Below are positions 10,062 to 20,637 of a stretch of DNA of 64,000 nt, piece by piece. Below the pieces are notes generated by a model that did no database searches, was not told the origin of the DNA, and was given only the letters and a program-made list of their open reading frames with translations. The position numbers and the translations under genes are program-made. This DNA comes from Plantago major (lineage: Eukaryota > Streptophyta > Magnoliopsida > Lamiales > Plantaginaceae): assembly GCA_026545765.1 (NCBI GenBank), contig CM048841.1, positions 8,072,145 through 8,136,144 on the forward strand. Reading direction: 5' to 3'. Within the stretch, counting starts at the first letter, position 1. Every line of letters starts with the position of its first letter.

Positions 10062-10889
10062 CTCGGATGCATGATCAAGGCCATGCAGTGGAAGGCCAGT
10101 GAACATGCCACCATTGAAGAGGATCTGCACAAGGCGGTGGATGCAGCGGCAGAAGAAGCTGATAAGGTGAAGCAGGTGGAGGTGAAGTCGTAGAAGAAGG
10201 ACACGGTCATCACCAAGCTGAAGGCCAATTGGGACCAGACCAAGGCGGACCTGGAGTGGCATTAGCACTTCATCGATGGGGCAATGAAGTCGTTCTTAGA
10301 GGCCAAGGATTTGCTCCTCGAAGATCTCCAATTCGCTCGGCTCCAAGCTGTGAAGGACTTCATGGAGTCGGACTCCTTCAAGTTCTTTATGGTGGACAAA
10401 GCCGATGCTCTCCGCCTAGAGGGGTTCTCATCCGCCATCGGCCAATTGCAAGCAAAGGGGTTGGTGCCTCCGAACTTCAATTGGAAGAAGGAAGGATTGG
10501 ATCTGTCAGCAGATGCTAGTGGAGTGGAGATTCCAGTGGAGGTCGTTCCGGATGAGCGGTTGGCGGCATGTGAGTTCGCGGAGGTGGTCACCGATGAAGG
10601 TGACATTGAGATAAACAACGGTGGACCTTTTCTTCCGGAATGTGTTTCGAGGTCTCTGGGGAAGGTCTGTTTCCAGCCTTTACATAACTACAACCACTTT
10701 TTGAAGAACTGGTACTTCATGCCGTCCCGGATCGTTGCCCGTGACGCGGACTACAACCTTTTTGAGAGTATAAAGGCCTCCTTCGATGCTGTTGATGAGT
10801 CCCAGGCAAATGCTACAACTGCCAATCCGTCCACTGCTAGTCCACCTGGAACAGATGAAGCCGGTCCCAGCCAGCCTCCCTTGCAATGA

Positions 10890-12298
10890 GAAGTTCGGGG
10901 TGTGCCCCGTGAAAATTATGTAGAACTATAATATTGATTTTTTATGGCACGGATTTGTTGCTAAGTACATCGATTTTCCGTTCTGTAATAGCAATGCAAG
11001 TACAATATGCTTCTTTTGATATATCAATGCTTCTGTTTTTATGCTTTCTTGATCCGTCATGATATGCGTAGTCTTAGTAGTCTGCATGAATACACAACTC
11101 TTGCACGCTCGGATCACTTTAACCAATATTTGATTTAAAACAACAAATTATTCGCTTGCTGATCCTCGGACTACTTGATAGATTTAACCTTCGGGTGTTT
11201 CTGCAAATGAAGTTTGTCGGACTTGTTGATGAGTGAATACTCGGATACTTTTATAGGAAAATTTAAAACATGGGCTCAGTATGATCAGATGGGTAAGCCC
11301 AAACGATCCAGTACCGTTTGGCCCTCATGGATGGCCCAACCCCAACGTCGACGTCAATCTTCTTACGTGGCGGACGCTGATTGGATCATCCGATCTATAA
11401 ATACCCGAGTTCCCCACTGCATTGATCGCATAAGTCTAATTATAATTTTCATCTTACTGAAAATTTATTTCTTCTTTCTCAAGCTCGGACTGATCTTGCA
11501 GTTTGAGCCTAGTGGTCTCAAATAGGAAAACAATTTCTTGACTAGTCTCCCCCTCGAGACTCCCGTCCACTCTCAAATTGGCACGTATTGTTTTGATTTC
11601 GAGAGTGGCGCAGGTCTAGAGGGATGGATTGCTCGAGATTTGTTGTTAGGAAACGTGGATCTTGGAAAATTTTTCGATCTGAGTAAGCTGACGGACGACT
11701 CCATCGGTCGTATGCGTGATCCACCCGGTAGGAGCTTGTCCTATCCGAGGAGCTGCTGGCAGGTGGGTCATGATACGATCAATGTGTCAGATCCGTGTTT
11801 TGGATTCAAATGAATGGATGTTTTGAAGAATCTTAATGTCCGGAGACTGACGTCCGTGTTATATGTACATCCCACTACTCGTTGTCTATGGAAGGATTGA
11901 TGTTGTTGGTGTGCCGATGGATCCTTTGCTTGAGGGATCCTTTAGTGAAGTTATGGTATATCTCCGAGAATAGGACAGACTTTTCCGTTGTAGTGTAGAC
12001 ATTGTACGGATCCGTATAGATTTATCGGATCGTAGCACGTACAAAGGAGATTGTGTGTACCTTTGATTATTTGTACAAACAAGATTGTTGTTAGAATTTT
12101 TTCTACCATCTAAATAATCAAAGTCCATTTTGAATCGAAAGATGAAAGTTGTATTGATTTTCCGTAAATTCAATTACAACTTGTGGGCTGCACGGCCAAT
12201 GACAAAAGAGTTAACAAAAACAGAACTGACGGAGTTCCGCGCAACAGACGGTTCAAACCTATAATGTCAAAACAACTGACTGAGTTCCATGTAACAAG
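10890..12298. other. non-coding interval between Tat1 extra ORF and integrase
   Basis: No family-recognisable ORF. It contains a promoter-like set at 11364-11403 and an imperfect 16-bp inverted repeat at 12146-12182 (AAGTTGTA arms around TCCGT). It is rich in CGGA/TCCG words like the rest of Tat1, so it belongs to the element rather than to an independent insertion. Confidence 0.5.
11364..11403 (+). promoter_or_regulatory. promoter-like cluster (ACGTGGC, ATTGG, TATAAATA)
   Basis: TACGTGGC at 11364-11371 is an ABRE/G-box core. ATTGG at 11380-11384 is an inverted CCAAT box, and CTATAAATA is at 11395-11403. Spacing is as in plant core promoters. It would drive transcription rightward, antisense to integrase and RT. 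It lies downstream of the extra ORF, so it cannot be that ORF's promoter. Confidence 0.35.
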
Positions 12299-13365
12299 CC
12301 CTAAGCATATAAATTTTGAAGGTTCTTGGCATTCCAAGTACGCTTGAGTGGGCGTCCGTGCTCATCCTCCAGTTCATAACTTCCATTCACTCTTGCACCA
12401 ACGATCTTGTAAGGTCCTTGCAACTTAGGCTTGAGCTTCCCAATATTGCTCAAGATATCAGCTCTGCGGAGCACTAGGTCTCCGACCTGTAAATCTTTAG
12501 CTTGAATATTCTTGTTGTAGGCCCGAGCTGCAGTTGCTTAATATCTATGGATATTAGCCAATGCCTCGGTCCTCTTCTGTTCTAGCATATCTAGGTCATA
12601 GATCCGAGCTTCCTGATTGGCAGAATCATGGAATTCTTGGATTCTCATTGTTTCGACTGCAATCTGCGCTGGTATGACTACTTCCGTGCCATAAACCAGA
12701 GCAAATGGGGTCTCCCTAGTTGCAGTCCGTGCTGTGATGCGGTGAGCCTAGAGTACACCGTCTAGGTCATCCGCCCAACTATCCTGAGAGGTCCTCAGTC
12801 ACTTCTCCAGGATCTTAACAATTGTCTTGTTCGTGGATTCAGCTTGTCCATTAGCCTGTGGATATCCGACAGATGTGAAGCGTTGCTCAATCTTGAAAGA
12901 GGCCAACTATTCCTTGAGTCTGTTGCCCGAAAATTGAGCATCATTATCCGAGACAAGAATTATCGGTAAGCCAAAGCGACAGATGATGTTCTTCCAAATG
13001 AAGGTCCGCACACGACTTTCCGTGATAGTGGCTACTACTTCCGCTTTTACCCATTTGGTGAAATATTCCACAGCTACAATTAAGAATTTCTTCTGTTGAT
13101 TGCTTCTTGGGAAAGGTCCGACAATATCGATACCCCATTGATCAAACGGACATGCTATGATGGATGGAATCATAGGGTGTGTCGGACGATGGGGGACGTT
13201 GGAATAGTACTGACAATCAGGACAATTCCGATATATCTCATATGGGTTCCGGCGAAGGATTTCTTATACAAATCTTCCCTAAGTATGAAATACCTGTTTG
13301 CTCGGCACTGTACGCTCCTTGACTCCTTTGGATCAGCAGGTAATGATCCGTCCTTGAGGTAACTA
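12299..13365 (-). pseudogene. Tat1 integrase
   Basis: On the minus strand the zinc-finger tail RNCPDCQ (about 13219-13239) precedes WGIDIVGPFP, with the first catalytic Asp, and FGLPIILVSDNDAQF, with the second Asp (family usual SDNGTQF). After a stop come GYPQANGQAESTN with the third acidic residue, then the C-terminal part ending YELEDEHGRPLKRTWNAKNL near 12310. The HxxxH half of the zinc finger seems deleted. Several stops (near 12840, 12800, 12750, 12539) and a frame change make it inactive. Integrase would join the cDNA ends to the host chromosome. Confidence 0.78.
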
Positions 13366-13429
13366 AAGATATCAGTCATACATTTTTTTCCTGTTCCAGT
13401 GACCATAATGGTTTGAATAGGACTCATGA

Positions 13430-13868
13430 AGGATGAGTTCCTAATCGTGAGTAGAATGACTCTCCCCGTATCCAAAGCATTTGTTGCGGACGCATACTTT
13501 GCCAGAGTGTCCGCTCTTTCATTCCATTCCCTATCAAATTTTTCCAGGGTAAATTCTTCAAAGAGACTCACTTCTTGCTTCAGTAGCTTAAAATACTTGA
13601 TCATTGAAGGGCCTTTTGTGGCGAAAGCACCAGAAAACTGGGCTTCAACCAACTGTGAATCCGTGTAAGCTTTGAGTTTCCGTACTTGTAGTGACTTGGC
13701 TATACGTAGTCCGATTACCAGTGCTTCATATTCAGCCTCATTTTTTTGTAACTTTGAAGTCCAATGATATTGCATAGTCGAGTTCCGCTCCATCAGGGTT
13801 TTTAAGATAGATTCGAATGCCTCCCACTCTTCCGGTGGATGAACCATCCACTTCCAACGTCCAAACAT
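13430..13868 (-). pseudogene. Tat1 second (archaeal-type) RNase H
   Basis: WTLEVDGSS (about 13865-13839) carries the first catalytic Asp. A run of seven A on the minus strand near 13740 then shifts the frame before NEAEYEALVIGL (catalytic Glu). AYTDSQLV (catalytic Asp) and REWNERADTLAKYAS follow. This duplicated RNase H between the canonical RNase H and integrase defines the Tat lineage. The homopolymer frameshift inactivates it here. A CACTA element splits the spacer upstream of it. Confidence 0.75.
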
Positions 13869-13967
13869 TGGTGGGATGTTCCTTGGTTTGGGGATCTTCT
13901 ATAAGCTCCTGAGTTTTTAACCTTTGTTCCTCCTCCTTCTGAGTATCCTGGTCGGAGTTATCAGTTT

Positions 13968-13970
13968 TTA
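13968..13970. repeat. CACTA target-site duplication TTA, left
   Basis: TTA directly precedes CACTACAAAA. The same triplet follows the other terminus at 15335-15337. A 3-bp duplication is typical of CACTA (En/Spm) transposases. Confidence 0.85.
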
Positions 13971-13978
13971 CACTACAA

Positions 13979-14235
13979 AATCGCTGGCAGACGGATAGAT
14001 CCGTCGCTATGAGTTATCTATCCGTCGCCCAGCCTACGGCGGATCGGGCGACGGATAGAAAATCCGTCGCCCCCTGGAGCTGTGGCGACGGATAACAATC
14101 CGTCGTCCAATTCGCGACGGATTGGACGACGGATTGACCATTTTTTTTTTTTTTAAATTGATAATGGGGCGACGGATAGATTCTATCCGTCGCCCCACGT
14201 GGCGACGGATAGATCTATCCGTCGCCCCATTTCTA
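13979..14235. repeat. left subterminal palindromic repeats of CACTA
   Basis: About seven copies of GACGGAT(AG/TG) paired with ATCCGTCGC, e.g. GGCGACGGATAGATTCTATC at about 14167. They form perfect or near-perfect hairpins separated by T runs. These are candidate transposase-binding sites. Confidence 0.75.
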
Positions 14236-14380
14236 TTTTTTTTTAAAAAAATAAAATCCGTATTCGAATTTTTATATTCGTATACGGATTAATTCGTATA
14301 CGAGATATTGATTTGTATTCGTATACGTATTAATTTGTATTCGAATTTTTATATTCGTATCCAATTTGTATTCGTACGGT

Positions 14381-14949
14381 GCGGTGGTGGTGGGAGGAGA
14401 AAGGTGGTGCGGTGGTGGCAGTGGTGGTGCGGTGGTGGCAGTGGTGGTGGCAAGGTGGTGGTGGCGCGGTGGTGGTGGGAGGAGGAAAGGTGGTGGTGGT
14501 GGTGGGAGGAGAGAGGTGGTGGTGGTGGTGGTGGAGATGGTGGTGGTGCGGTGGTGGTGGGAGGAGAGAGGTGGTGGTGGTGGTGGTGCGGTGGTGGAGA
14601 TGGTGGTGGTGCGGTGGTGGAGATGGTGGTGGTGCGGTGGTGGTGGGAGGAGAGAGGTGGTGGTGGTGGTGGTGGAGATGGTGGTGGTGCGGTGGTGGTG
14701 GGAGGAGAGAGGTGGTGGTGGTGGTGGTGCGGTGGTGGTGCGGTGGTGGAGATGGTGGTGGTGCGGTGGTGGTGGGAGGAGAGAGGTGGTGGTGGTGGTG
14801 GTGGAGATGGTGGTGGGAGGAGGATGGTGGTGGAGGAGGTGGTGGTGGAGGATGGTGGTGGTGGAGGAGAAAGGTGGTGGAAGGAGAAAGGTGGTGGTGG
14901 GAGGAGGAGGAGGAGAAGTGGTGGAGGAAAGGAGGTGGTGGAGGAGATA
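14381..14949 (+). repeat. GGT/GGA-rich minisatellite inside CACTA
   Basis: About 570 bp made only of GGTGGT, GGAGGA, GAGAGG and GGTGCGGTGG words, with longer blocks of about 65-110 bp repeated (starts near 14510, 14646, 14770). The plus strand is almost free of C and T-poor. It opens three overlapping long ORFs of Gly/Val/Trp/Arg, which are composition artefacts. It could form G-quadruplexes. Confidence 0.85.
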
Positions 14950-14969
14950 TATGGTTTTTTTTTTAGGCT

Positions 14970-15310
14970 TTTAGCGACGGATAGATCTAGATCTATCCGT
15001 CGCTAACTTTTTTTTTTTTTTTTTTTTTCGGCTATAGCGACGGATAGATCTATCCGTTGCTATATAGCGACGGATAGATCTACCGTCGCTATTTTTAGCG
15101 ACGGATCGATCTATCCGTCGCTAAATTTTTTTTTTTTTTTTTTTAAATCTTGGTCAACGCTCTGTAGCGACGGATAAACTTATCCGTCGCTACAGAGCGA
15201 CGGATAAGTTTTATCCGTCGCCAAACGGGGCGACGGATAGAATCCGTCGCCCCGTTTGGCGATCCGTCGCTACAGGGGCGACGGATTTTATCCGTCGCCC
15301 CTTTCTGTCC
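14970..15310. repeat. right subterminal palindromic repeats of CACTA
   Basis: About ten GCGACGGAT / ATCCGTCGC units, e.g. AGCGACGGATAGATC near 14972, 15036 and 15097, separated by poly-T tracts of 18-22 bases. They mirror the left array and support transposon ends of one family. Confidence 0.75.
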
Positions 15311-15334
15311 CGTTACAGCAGAATTCTTGTAGTG

Positions 15335-15337
15335 TTA
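15335..15337. repeat. CACTA target-site duplication TTA, right
   Basis: Matches 13968-13970. Tat1 pol sequence resumes after it. Confidence 0.85.
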
Positions 15338-15503
15338 ATTCATTTGAGATATCATCAAGGTGGAACATGTGGTTAACCAGAGTTTCCTCCCACGACGTAG
15401 TCCGAGATTGATTGATGAATTGAGCATCTTCAAGGTTATCCGGGTTGATTGTTGGCGGAACTGACTTACGTTCGATCTGCTTGGTAATCAAGCACTCAAA
15501 TGC
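15338..15503 (-). pseudogene. Tat1 pol linker between RNase H and second RNase H
   Basis: Open minus-strand frame after a stop at the end of the RNase H ORF: FECLITKQIERKSV, then an acidic, hydrophilic stretch up to the CACTA insertion. It corresponds to the variable linker in Tat polyproteins. No catalytic motif is seen. Confidence 0.55.
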
Positions 15504-16808
15504 CTATCTATCCGAGACTTTCTCTGACTCCGTTTCAGGGTACTCCGCTAGGAAGTCAGCAATAACTTGAGCTTTTTTGGCTGTCAGAGCCTGATAGCTA
15601 ATGTCGTATTCGCTCAGCTCAATTGCCCACTTAGATAGTCGTCCGGATTGGGCGGGCCTTCCAAGGACCTGTTTCAAAGGTTTCGTAGTTAGGACCACTA
15701 TCTTATGAGATTTGAAATAGGGCTTTAACCGCCTTGCGGTGTAAACCAAAGCATATGCAAAATTTTCAATCTTTACGTATCTTGTCTTCGCCCCAGCAAG
15801 GGCTTTACTAAGATAGTAGATTGGCATGTGATCATTAGCCTGGATCCGTACTAATACGGAACTCATTGCCTCTTCCGTAATGGCTAGGTAGAGGTAGAGT
15901 GGTTCTCCTTCTACGGGTTTGGAGAGCAGGGGAGGGGAGTGGAGGTACTTTTTCAAGTTTTCAAAAGCCTCGGAACATTCCGCAGTCCACTCAAAGTTCT
16001 CTCCTTTCCGGAGGATTTTGAAGAATGGAAGATTCTTCTCCGCGGATCGCGAAATAAAATGACTTAAGGACATGAGATGTCCGATAAGCTGTTGTACCTC
16101 ATTGATGTTCTTCGGTTGAGGCAGGTCTAGGATAGCTTTTATCTTCTCAGGATTAGCACTTATTCCCCTTTCTGTGACCATGTAGCCCAAGAACTTTCCG
16201 CCCTTTACTCTGAAGGTGCACTTCTCCGGATTGAGTTTCATTCCGTACTTCCTAAGGATGGCAAAGCATCTGTTCAAGTGCTCTATATGATGTTCCTCAG
16301 TTTTGCTTTTAATAAGCATGTCATCCACGTACACCTCCATGGTTTTGCCAATTTCCTCCTTGAACATCTGATTTACCAGCCGTTGGTAAGTAGCTCTTGC
16401 GTTTTTCAGTCCGAAGGGCATCACTTTAAAGCAATACACCCCTCCTGAAGCAAAGAAATCTGTTTTCTTAATATCCTCATTGGCCATCCGAATCTGGTAA
16501 AAGACCTGATACGCGTCCATAAAACTCAGTAACGCACATCCGGCCGTGGAATTAACTAACTGGTCAATCCGTGGCAAAGGTTATGGATCCTTTGGGCAAA
16601 ACTTATTCAACCTTGTGAAATCATTGCACATCCGCCATTTACCCGGTGATTTCTCAACTAGGACAACGTTGCAGACCCAATCGGAATAGCGGACCTCTTC
16701 AATGTGTCCGGCCTTCAGGAGCCATTTAACTTCCGCGGATATGATGGCATCCTTGATTGGACCAAAATCTTTTCTCTTATGGCGGATATGTTTAATCGAG
16801 GGGTCCAT
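15504..16808 (-). pseudogene. Tat1 reverse transcriptase and RNase H
   Basis: Two abutting minus-strand ORFs in one frame are split by a single stop at 16578-16580. The first holds the N-terminal RT part (WLLKAGHIEEVRYSDW, VEKSPGKWRMC, DFTRLNKFCPKDP). The second has LSFMDAYQ (first catalytic Asp, residue 21), VMPFGLKNARATYQ and YVDD at residues 83-86. The connection and the RNase H core to SKWAIELSEYDISYQ follow. Motifs are well preserved, so this copy is one of the younger Tat coding segments. It would copy element RNA to DNA in virus-like particles. The stop and the CACTA insertion downstream make it non-functional as a polyprotein. Confidence 0.88.
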
Positions 16809-16886
16809 GTTCAGATGGTGAACGGCGACCCTCGGATCTATCCTCTTGAGGTCGTCAGTACTCCAAGTAAAGACATCCCTGTTTTC

Positions 16887-17846
16887 TCAAGAACAAGCAA
16901 TGAGCTTCATTTCCACTTCCGCATTCATTTCCGTTCCGATTCTAGTCTTCTTGTCCGGGCTTCCAACAACAAGTTCAACATCCTTGAGAGTCTCATGAGG
17001 CTCAATCCGCGTTGTTTTGGGAAACTTGTCCTTCTGACTCCCTATCCCAATGATGGGATTCTCCGTTCTCGGTGGGAGAATAATCTGCGGATCAGAAGTT
17101 AGAGAGACTGCGAACACGGGAGCGGATGCTCTTCTGGTAGACATGATGTAACACTCCCAAGCTTCTCGGATGTTTCCCAACTCTTATCCAATTCCGAAGG
17201 GAGTTGGAAACTTCATTCTATTGTCGAGGGTGGAAGGTATGGCTCGGAATTGATTGAGCCCCGGACGACCAAAGATGGCATTGTAGTCAAAAGTTCGATC
17301 CACCACTACAAATCGGACTAGCTGTGTCACTCTCGCGGGATGTGTCCCCAACGATACATGAAGCATGACGCTTCCTAGAGGGTGGACGGTTCCTCCTCCA
17401 AACCCTAATATGGATGTATTGACACTCTCATATCGGATTCTTCCCAGATTCATCTGATCTATTGTTCTTTTGGCAACGATGTTCGAGGAACTCCCTGTAT
17501 CTACCAGGATCTTGTTCACCCGATAAGTTGCTATGGTTAATGAAACCACCAGTGGGACATCTGAATCATCTACGTCCTCACCTCCTACCGTAGGAGGAGG
17601 AACCTCACTGTCATCAAAGGATATAGTGTTGGTTCCACGGATCACAGGAGCAGCGTAGGATCTGTCATTGTTTCGCAGATTCTGGGATGTCCGTTCTCTT
17701 GCGTTACTGCTATCGCCCCCAGTCGGTCTTCCTGCTAAGCTGTTGATCACTCCACTGTATGGAATATTCTCCATTTCAATATCATCATCATACATGTACT
17801 GGTGATGATCTGTGCGGAGTGGATGATTGGTTGGCGGAGGAGGCAA
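16887..17846 (-). pseudogene. Tat1 aspartic protease region
   Basis: The minus-strand ORF carries LVDTGSSSNI (active-site DTG, about residue 115) and FDYNAIFGRPGLNQF near its C-terminus, typical of Ty3/gypsy pepsin-like proteases. A stop at 17181-17183 breaks it before REAWECYIMSTR, and a second lies at 16884 before RT. The enzyme would cleave the Gag-Pol polyprotein. DTG is intact, unlike the Tat2 copy at 45163, where the Asp reads as Asn. Confidence 0.8.
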
Positions 17847-17927
17847 GGATAGCGGACATTGTTGCGGTTCTGATGTTCTGTCTTCTCTTCTCCGTTCCGT
17901 CCAATCATGCCTAGAAGGTTCGTCTGT

Positions 17928-19683
17928 CTAGAAGTGCTCCTTCAACTTTCCCTCTCTTATTAAGTGTTCCACCTCAATTTTCAGTTGAATGCAATCGTCC
18001 ATCTCATGGCCACAGCTCTTGTGAAACTTGCAATACCCTGTTGCATTCTTGTTCTTTCGGTTATTGTGTGATGGCCTTGGCCATTGAATATCCAACTTCT
18101 TCTCAATAATGGTTGCCAAGATGTCCTATCTTGGTCTATTGAGACGGGTATAATCTGCATATCTTCTTGGCGGACTCCTTTCCCTGTTGAAACCCTTATC
18201 TCTGTAATCCTTCTTCAGATCGAACTTTCCATGGCGTTGCTCTTGATTTATTGGCTCCTTTCCTTTCTTGGAACCAGCTCTCACTAGAAAATTCCGTCGG
18301 TACTCCTCTCCGTACATTACCTCTTCACAAATGTCATCCAAATGCTTCACTTCTCACTTCCTGGCTAGAAAGTTTCATGTGGAGTTCTGCGTTGTAAGTA
18401 TTGGCATACAGGTGACGGACCCGTTCCTTAATACAGTGAGGCTCAACTCGGAGGACCTCCGCATTGAAGCGATCTAGGAAAGTCCTGAGATCCTCTTGTT
18501 CTCTTTGTATAACTTCTGCCAGGTGCTCCACAGTTCGTTTCCTTCTTTTCTATTTTCCAAATCGTCTCAGGAACTTGGAGGAGAGGTCTGCATAGGATCT
18601 TATTGACTTGTTTGGCAATGCAGTGTACCAATCCATGGCTGTTCCGAAGAGAGTGGATGAGAAAGTGAGAGCTTTTGTATTATCACTCATCCCTTTGGAA
18701 TCCAACTTACTATTCTATCTTGTCAAGTGTCCCACAGGACAAGTATCTCCATAATAGTATTCCAAGTTCGGAATCACTTGATCCAAGTTCTTGTTCCTTT
18801 CCTTTTCTTTCATGATATCATCACACATAGGGTTTAGTGCACTAGTAGCTATCTGCTCATGATTCTTTAACAAGCGTCCGAGATTGAGAATCTGGGCTTC
18901 CAAGGCTTTTTGTTGAGCATAGATTTCTTCCGCAGTCATCATCTCTCCCGTTCTAGGATGAATTGCTACATCCGCGGGAAGTTCATCTAAATGGACCAGT
19001 GGAATGGTTTCTGCTACGTGATCTCTAGCCCGCGGAGGTAACTGTTGCGGAGCTCCAGGTTGCCTATTTCCGTCTTCTTGATACGCACTTTGCCCATTTG
19101 GGCTTCCTTCTCGTCGAGCCTGGGAAGCAGAGTCTCTCCTGTCTAGGAGATTCCACAAATCCTCCTGGGGTAGCTGATTCCCTAACCTCTATTGGATGGG
19201 ACGTCACTCGTTCCTTGATAGAGCGGGCTCTACTTGCCTCGGATTAGCCACTGGCAGAGTGACTTGCTGGGGTAGGACATTGTTAGAACCAAGACAACCC
19301 TGTATTATCGTAAGTAGTCGACCAAATTGATTCTTGCTTAATCCGAAGTCGCTAGTGCGGACGATACGACCATCTGGCACAGTAAAGTGTTGCCCTGGAG
19401 GAGGGCCTTGTGTCCCTGCCGGAGGAACTTGAGCAGCCTCTTCTCCGTGATTTGCAGGTACAACATTCTCTGGAACATTACGGATTTCCCTGGATGGAAG
19501 GTCCCTTCCGTCATCGGAGGATGGGCTTGCTATGTGACCATCACTCGGATATCTCCTTCCCTCAGCATTCCTTTCTGTTACAGTAGCCCTTCGTCCTCTG
19601 TTGGATGGACGTCCGCGAGGATGTGGAGGTGGAGTCCCGATGCCAGCAGCACTGGTCCGTGTTGTCCGTCTCGTTCTTGCCAT
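17928..19683 (-). pseudogene. Tat1 gag
   Basis: Starts MARTRRTTRTSAAG at 19683, 37 bases after the PBS. It continues in pieces: a basic Pro/Arg-rich N-terminus, a coiled segment (AQQKALEAQILNLGRLL), and the capsid-like part with RTFLDRFNAEVLRVE. A basic linker and a zinc knuckle YCKFHKSCGHEMDDC (CX3HX3GHX4C-like) near 18025 follow. Stops or frame changes near 19201, 18713, 18530, 18350 and 18122 fragment it. Gag packages the element RNA. Confidence 0.78.
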
Positions 19684-19719
19684 CAGCTCAGCTTAAACAC
19701 GAAACCTTTTGTGAGGATT

Positions 19720-19735
19720 CCCACAGATGGCGCCA
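19720..19735 (-). promoter_or_regulatory. primer-binding site of Tat1
   Basis: TGGCGCCATCTGTGGG on the minus strand, two bases inside the 5' LTR. The Tat2 counterpart at 43239-43254 is TGGCACCGTCTGTAGG. I do not assign the primer tRNA. Confidence 0.7.
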
Positions 19736-19737
19736 AA

Positions 19738-20637
19738 TGTTGAGGAGTTGAGCCTCAAACACTAACTAAACTACTACAAGTCCATAATCTAAGGTCCGCC
19801 TCCAACTTGAAGTCTGACCTGGTGACTTGGTTCGAGCCGGAGCACCTGAAAAGACTAAGTGGGGGGGGGGGGTTAGATAGGTAACCCGGATTGCAAGTTG
19901 TCAATCCGGTAAGAGACTTTACTCAAGAGAGAGTTGGAAAGCTCCCAATGTAGTAGTTATGAGGAAGGTTATAATGTCAAAAACACTTTAAGACTTCTTA
20001 ACTTAAGGTCTTGGACCTTGTGCTATTTTTATAGTTATCATGTACTTATGAAGAGGTTCATAAGATGATGCCAAGTGTATGTTTAGGATTTGGACAACAA
20101 TGCTCCCTTGGCCCATGGCCCAATAGTATGTGAGGGTCCAACACTATTAGATGGGCCTGGGAGGGTAGATTAGTCCCTATACCCCTCAGAGTACTATTCC
20201 CACTGATGGGTCCGCGTGAGACCTTTTGGAATGATCCGAGCTCTGTTGAGCTGGTCTGTTCATAGGTAGCTCAGTGACGGTCCGAGATACTAGCTGCTCG
20301 GAACTATCTTGGAGGTTCCAGTGTATACGTTTGGTCTTATTGTTAAAGTGGCGTCTGACTTTATCTCGTCCGGTCCATTTGGCATCCTAGGACTGACAGT
20401 GTGTGCTACTTGGTGAGACCTTGTGACCTCTTGTCAGGTTCGGAAGTCATGCACCTAGCTAGGTCGGACCAGGTGAAGAGGTATATTGACTTGAGCGTAT
20501 TGATTGACCCGGAAGGCTTTCCTTTAGGCGGACTAGCCAAGATCGGATAATTACTGAATTGGCTATTTTAGCCTTGATGTGCTCTTGGACACGCTCTATG
20601 GCGCCCTTAACGGAATTGACATATATCCGTATCAACA
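19738..20637 (-). repeat. 5' LTR of Tat1 (900 bp)
   Basis: Plus strand starts TGTTGAGGAG and ends CCGTATCAACA, giving TGTTGA...TCAACA termini. The PBS abuts it on the left. It contains a 13-base C run in its own orientation (19861-19872 region as G) near its 3' end. The first 20 bases match the Tat2 LTR start at 34860. Confidence 0.85.

Larger units (their letters stand above)
8944..10889 (+). pseudogene. Tat1 extra ORF, main part, two introns
   Basis: Continues the frame interrupted at 246. It opens with VTFSPGNPLFYTF, then WWEKYVFVQ, the Transposase_28-like region. After two introns (9347-9472, 9979-10061) come a charged coiled-coil-like segment and a C-terminal tail ending at 10887. Both introns join the same frame: one base of a codon before intron 1 plus two after it, and phase 0 at intron 2. 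In-frame stops occur near 8958, 9241, 9478, 9532, 9670, 10191 and 10263, so the copy is dead. The ORF is antisense to gag-pol and lies between integrase and the 3' LTR, as for extra ORFs of Retand-type elements. Its function is unknown. Confidence 0.65.
13971..15334. mobile_element. non-autonomous CACTA (En/Spm) DNA transposon, 1364 bp
   Basis: Left end CACTACAAAATCGCTG; right end reads CACTACAAGAATTCTGCTG in reverse complement. With the TTA duplication these define the element exactly. Subterminal regions carry many GCGACGGAT/ATCCGTCGC repeats, often as palindromes, the kind of array bound by TNPA-like proteins. The middle is GGT/GGA microsatellite-like sequence. No transposase is encoded, so it needs a TNPD source elsewhere. 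It is inserted in Tat1 pol between the two RNase H domains. Confidence 0.93.
25..20637 (-). mobile_element. Tat-lineage Ty3/gypsy retrotransposon Tat1 (3' end outside the window)
   Basis: Read on the minus strand, the order is 5' LTR (19738-20637), PBS, gag, aspartic protease, RT, RNase H, a second archaeal-type RNase H, integrase, a 1.4-kb non-coding stretch, then an ORF on the opposite strand. The second RNase H and an extra ORF are hallmarks of the Tat lineage (Retand/Ogre type). All coding parts have stops or frameshifts. Two later insertions interrupt it: the Athila-type complex at 247-8938 and the CACTA element at 13971-15334. Its 3' LTR lies left of the window. The element is inserted in an LTR of element C; its right flanking 5 bp is GGCAC. 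Confidence 0.88.

Noticed and set aside
14308..15006. Three overlapping long ORFs rich in Gly, Val, Trp and Arg on the plus strand
   Set aside because: They are open only because the GGT/GGA repeat has no stop codons in any frame. No domain, and they lie inside a non-autonomous CACTA element.
13979..15310. CRISPR-like array of short repeats
   Set aside because: Repeat units are palindromic transposon subterminal motifs of variable spacing without unique spacers. The context is a plant nuclear transposon.
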